Positions 62,112 through 64,000 of a stretch of 64,000 bases of DNA are shown here, one piece after another. The first letter of the stretch is position 1. Each line of letters starts with the position of its first letter. The DNA is from Microbispora corallina (GTDB lineage Bacteria; Actinomycetota; Actinomycetes; Streptosporangiales; Streptosporangiaceae), in NCBI RefSeq assembly GCF_016863035.1, contig NZ_BOOC01000023.1:1-64000 (forward strand). Reading direction: 5' to 3'. Position numbers and translations under genes: made by a program. The notes under the pieces were generated by a model. It searched no databases, had not been told where the DNA came from, and saw nothing but the letters and a program-made list of their open reading frames with translations.

Positions 62112-63306
62112 CCGCCGCCTGATAGAGGGCCTCAGGTGTGACCGCCCCGGCGACCAGGCGGCCGTCGTCGGTCAGGAGGACCGACAGGAGCTTGGTCCGC
62201 AGCAGACGGCCGCTCCCCCACGGGCCGCTGACGCGCGTGGCCGACCGCAAAGCGGTGTCGAGCAGGTTCGCCGGGTTCGCCCCGTTCGCGCTCGCCCCGT
62301 TCGCGCTCGCCCCGTTCCCGCTCGCACCGTTCCCGCTCGCACCGTTCGCCGCGCTCGCGCCGCTCCCGCCCTTCGCGTCGGTCGCCGGCAGCGAGGTGAC
62401 CAGGACGCTGTCCCAGCCCGACCCGGCGATCCGGGTGCCGTCGGCGGCGTCCCTCACCTTGCCGGCCTCGTGCCCGGCCGCCGCGGGGGCCCGGCCCTCC
62501 TCGACCTTGGCCCCCGCCGGCGGGGTGAACGTGAAGTTCTCCGGAGCCGGGGCCGAGAACGTGACCGAGTCGAAGCCCACCTCGAACGCGGGCTCGGCGG
62601 CCCCCTTGGCGTACACCTGGACGCGCAGCGGGATCAGCGTCTCCCCGTCGATCGCCACGCGGACGTCCCGCACCAGGGAGGTCGCGGTCTTCGGGGTGAG
62701 GACGACCTGGTAGGCGGCCCGGCCCGCGACGGTGACGTCGTCGGCCACGGTGATCCGGGTGTCGCCGCCGGCCGCCCTGAGGGCCTCCTGCGCCGCGTGC
62801 TGCGGCGTGAGCGCCGTCGGCAGCGGCGAGGCCGCGGACGGCAGCGGCACGGGCGAGCCGGTCGCCGCCCCCGGGTGACCGGTGAAGTGGGTGGCGGTGT
62901 TGGCGGCGCTGTCCCACAGCCACATCTGCCCGCCGTTGACGATCAGGTCGGTCTCGCTCATCTCGCCCGGCAGCATCAGCCGCACCCGGTCCTCGTCGCC
63001 GTACCAGACCTTGAGCTGGTGGGAGCCGGACAGCAGCGACAGGGCGCTCGCGCCGCCGCCGGAGAGGCCCGGCAGCGCCGGGAGCCCGAGGGACGCCGTC
63101 TCGACGACGGTGCCGGACATCGCGGGGACCTTGCGGGAGCTCCACGAGCCCGCCATGTCGGCGAGCAGCTGCTGGGCGGTGCGGTCCGGCAGGGACGGGT
63201 CGCCCTGCACAGCCGCGATCACCGGGCCGGTCCCGACGGCGGCCGCGACCACGGCGACCGCGGCGACCGGCACTCCCCACCTCACGGCGCGTGCTCTCTT
63301 GGACAT
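62098..63306 (-). CDS. LolA-like secreted/membrane-anchored protein
   Basis: 402 residues from ATG 63306 with GGAGAT upstream. One N-terminal hydrophobic segment, no lipobox Cys. The middle resembles the LolA/LppX-type lipid-carrier half-barrel: HQLKVWYGDEDRVRLMLPGEMSETDLIVNGGQMWLWDS, YQVVLTPK, IDGETLIPLRVQVYAKG. Near the C-terminus is a low-complexity stretch of NGAS(G/A) units. First gene of a three-gene operon with an ABC-2 exporter; divergent from a response regulator. Confidence 0.85.
   Translation of the reverse strand: MSKRARAVRWGVPVAAVAVVAAAVGTGPVIAAVQGDPSLPDRTAQQLLADMAGSWSSRKVPAMSGTVVETASLGLPALPGLSGGGASALSLLSGSHQLKVWYGDEDRVRLMLPGEMSETDLIVNGGQMWLWDSAANTATHFTGHPGAATGSPVPLPSAASPLPTALTPQHAAQEALRAAGGDTRITVADDVTVAGRAAYQVVLTPKTATSLVRDVRVAIDGETLIPLRVQVYAKGAAEPAFEVGFDSVTFSAPAPENFTFTPPAGAKVEEGRAPAAAGHEAGKVRDAADGTRIAGSGWDSVLVTSLPATDAKGGSGASAANGASGNGASGNGASANGASANGANPANLLDTALRSATRVSGPWGSGRLLRTKLLSVLLTDDGRLVAGAVTPEALYQAAGAAR
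62281..62340. repeat. 15-base tandem repeat inside the LolA-like gene
   Basis: Four 15-base units based on CCCGTTCGCGCTCGC, with small changes, encode repeated Ala-Ser-(Ala/Gly)-Asn-Gly. A partial further unit follows. The length stays in frame if the copy number changes. Confidence 0.85.
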
Positions 63307-63431
63307 CTCACATCTCCATCATGTGCGGCGGACTGACATTCCCGAGCCTGCTGGGCCGGTCCTGTGCCGACGCTGAGACGTCCTGAGAGCCCTCTCAGGC
63401 ACCGGTGCCGGAATGGGTCCACTATGGGGCG

Positions 63432-64000
63432 ATGCGGGTTCTGGTGGTGGAGGACGAACGGCGGATGGCGGCGGCCCTCAAGCGGGGGCTGCAGGCCGAG
63501 GGGTTCGCCGTGGACCTCGCGCACGACGGCGTCGAGGGCCTGCACCTGGCACGCGTCGGAGAGTACGACATCGTCGTGCTCGACATCATGCTGCCGCGGC
63601 TGTCCGGCTACAACGTGTGCAAGCAACTGCGCGCCGAGGAGAACTGGGTGCCGGTGCTCATGCTCTCCGCCAAGGACGGCGAGTACGACATGGCCGACGG
63701 GCTCGACCTCGGCGCCGACGACTACCTGACCAAGCCGTTCTCGTACGTCGTGCTGGTGGCGCGGCTGCGCGCCCTGCTGCGGCGCGGCGGCGGCCGCCGA
63801 CCGGCCGTCCTGCGGGCCGGCGACCTGTCGCTCGACCCGGCCCGGCGGCAGGTGACCCGGGGCGACGCCTCGATCGAGCTGACGCCGCGCGAGTTCGCCC
63901 TCCTGGAGTACCTGATGCGGCGGCACGACGAGGTCGTGTCGAAGACCGAGATCCTCGAACACGTGTGGGACACCTACGACACCGACCCCAACGTGGTCGA
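63432..64000 (+). CDS. OmpR-family response regulator (partial, cut by window end)
   Basis: At least 189 residues from ATG 63432, open to the end of the window. Receiver domain with acidic pair at residues 7-9 (EDE), phosphoacceptor Asp51 in VVLDIMLP, and Lys in YLTKPF. The C-terminal winged helix follows (LDPARRQVTRGDASIELTPREFALLEYLMRRHDEVVSKTEILEHVWD). A sensor kinase gene probably follows outside. Divergent from the LolA-like/ABC operon, which it may control. Confidence 0.92.
   Translation, partial: MRVLVVEDERRMAAALKRGLQAEGFAVDLAHDGVEGLHLARVGEYDIVVLDIMLPRLSGYNVCKQLRAEENWVPVLMLSAKDGEYDMADGLDLGADDYLTKPFSYVVLVARLRALLRRGGGRRPAVLRAGDLSLDPARRQVTRGDASIELTPREFALLEYLMRRHDEVVSKTEILEHVWDTYDTDPNVV

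Overview
The window is very GC-rich DNA (strong G/C at third codon positions, many GTG starts, ATGA/GTGA gene overlaps) from a Gram-positive actinomycete. A RamB-type regulator beside isocitrate lyase, a GylR-type glycerol regulator, GpgS, a DUF3052-type protein and DasR-like operators all point to Actinobacteria. A Streptosporangiales-like or Streptomyces-like filamentous organism is my inference. I see no rRNA, tRNA, CRISPR array, transposase or prophage gene.

Layout. 1-3 kb: the 3' end of a modular polyketide synthase (thioesterase), then two related short-chain dehydrogenases pointing at each other across a SnoaL-like protein. 3-10.4 kb: an oligopeptide/nickel-type ABC operon on the minus strand, a LysR regulator and an esterase. 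10.5-16.6 kb: a minus-strand operon of polar amino-acid ABC transporter, type II asparaginase and CutC, opposite a divergent ROK regulator. 16.6-17.9 kb: a HAD phosphatase and a chloramphenicol 3-O-phosphotransferase. 17.9-24.7 kb: a glycerol locus with glpD, glpK and glpF on minus, and gylR plus a second glpK on plus. 24.7-31 kb: a BON-methyltransferase fusion, a broken and an intact methyltransferase, a GAF/PP2C phosphatase, a LacI regulator, a small HAD protein and a PASTA fragment.

31-35 kb: GntR regulator, formyl-CoA transferase and a TPP enzyme (oxalate-type CoA metabolism). 35-42 kb: TrmH methyltransferase, frameshifted ADP-ribosylglycohydrolase, TolB-like protein, MFS transporter, secreted phosphoesterase, Nudix hydrolase, nucleotidyltransferase and a TIM-barrel protein of unknown function. 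42-47 kb: divergent MarR and alpha/beta hydrolase, then a large secreted GH20 hexosaminidase behind three DasR-like sites. 47-53 kb: membrane protein, acyl-CoA dehydrogenase, GpgS, and the divergent ramB-aceA pair. 53-59.6 kb: ABC ATPase, Ser/Thr kinase, esterase, DUF3052-type protein and a three-gene ABC-2 exporter. 59.5-64 kb: membrane protein, a LolA-like lipoprotein with ABC-2 exporter, and a divergent OmpR-type response regulator cut by the window end.

Theme. Most of the window is carbon and nitrogen acquisition (peptides, amino acids, glycerol, chitin sugars, oxalate or 2-hydroxyacids, acetate through the glyoxylate shunt). Each module sits next to its own regulator, and many have a visible operator. 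The most distinctive points are the promoter/operator duplication between glpF and gylR, a formyl-CoA transferase paired with a non-canonical TPP lyase, the ROK/asparaginase/CutC operon, a DasR-like site in the ramB-aceA gap, and an 18-codon coupling frame between two transporter genes.
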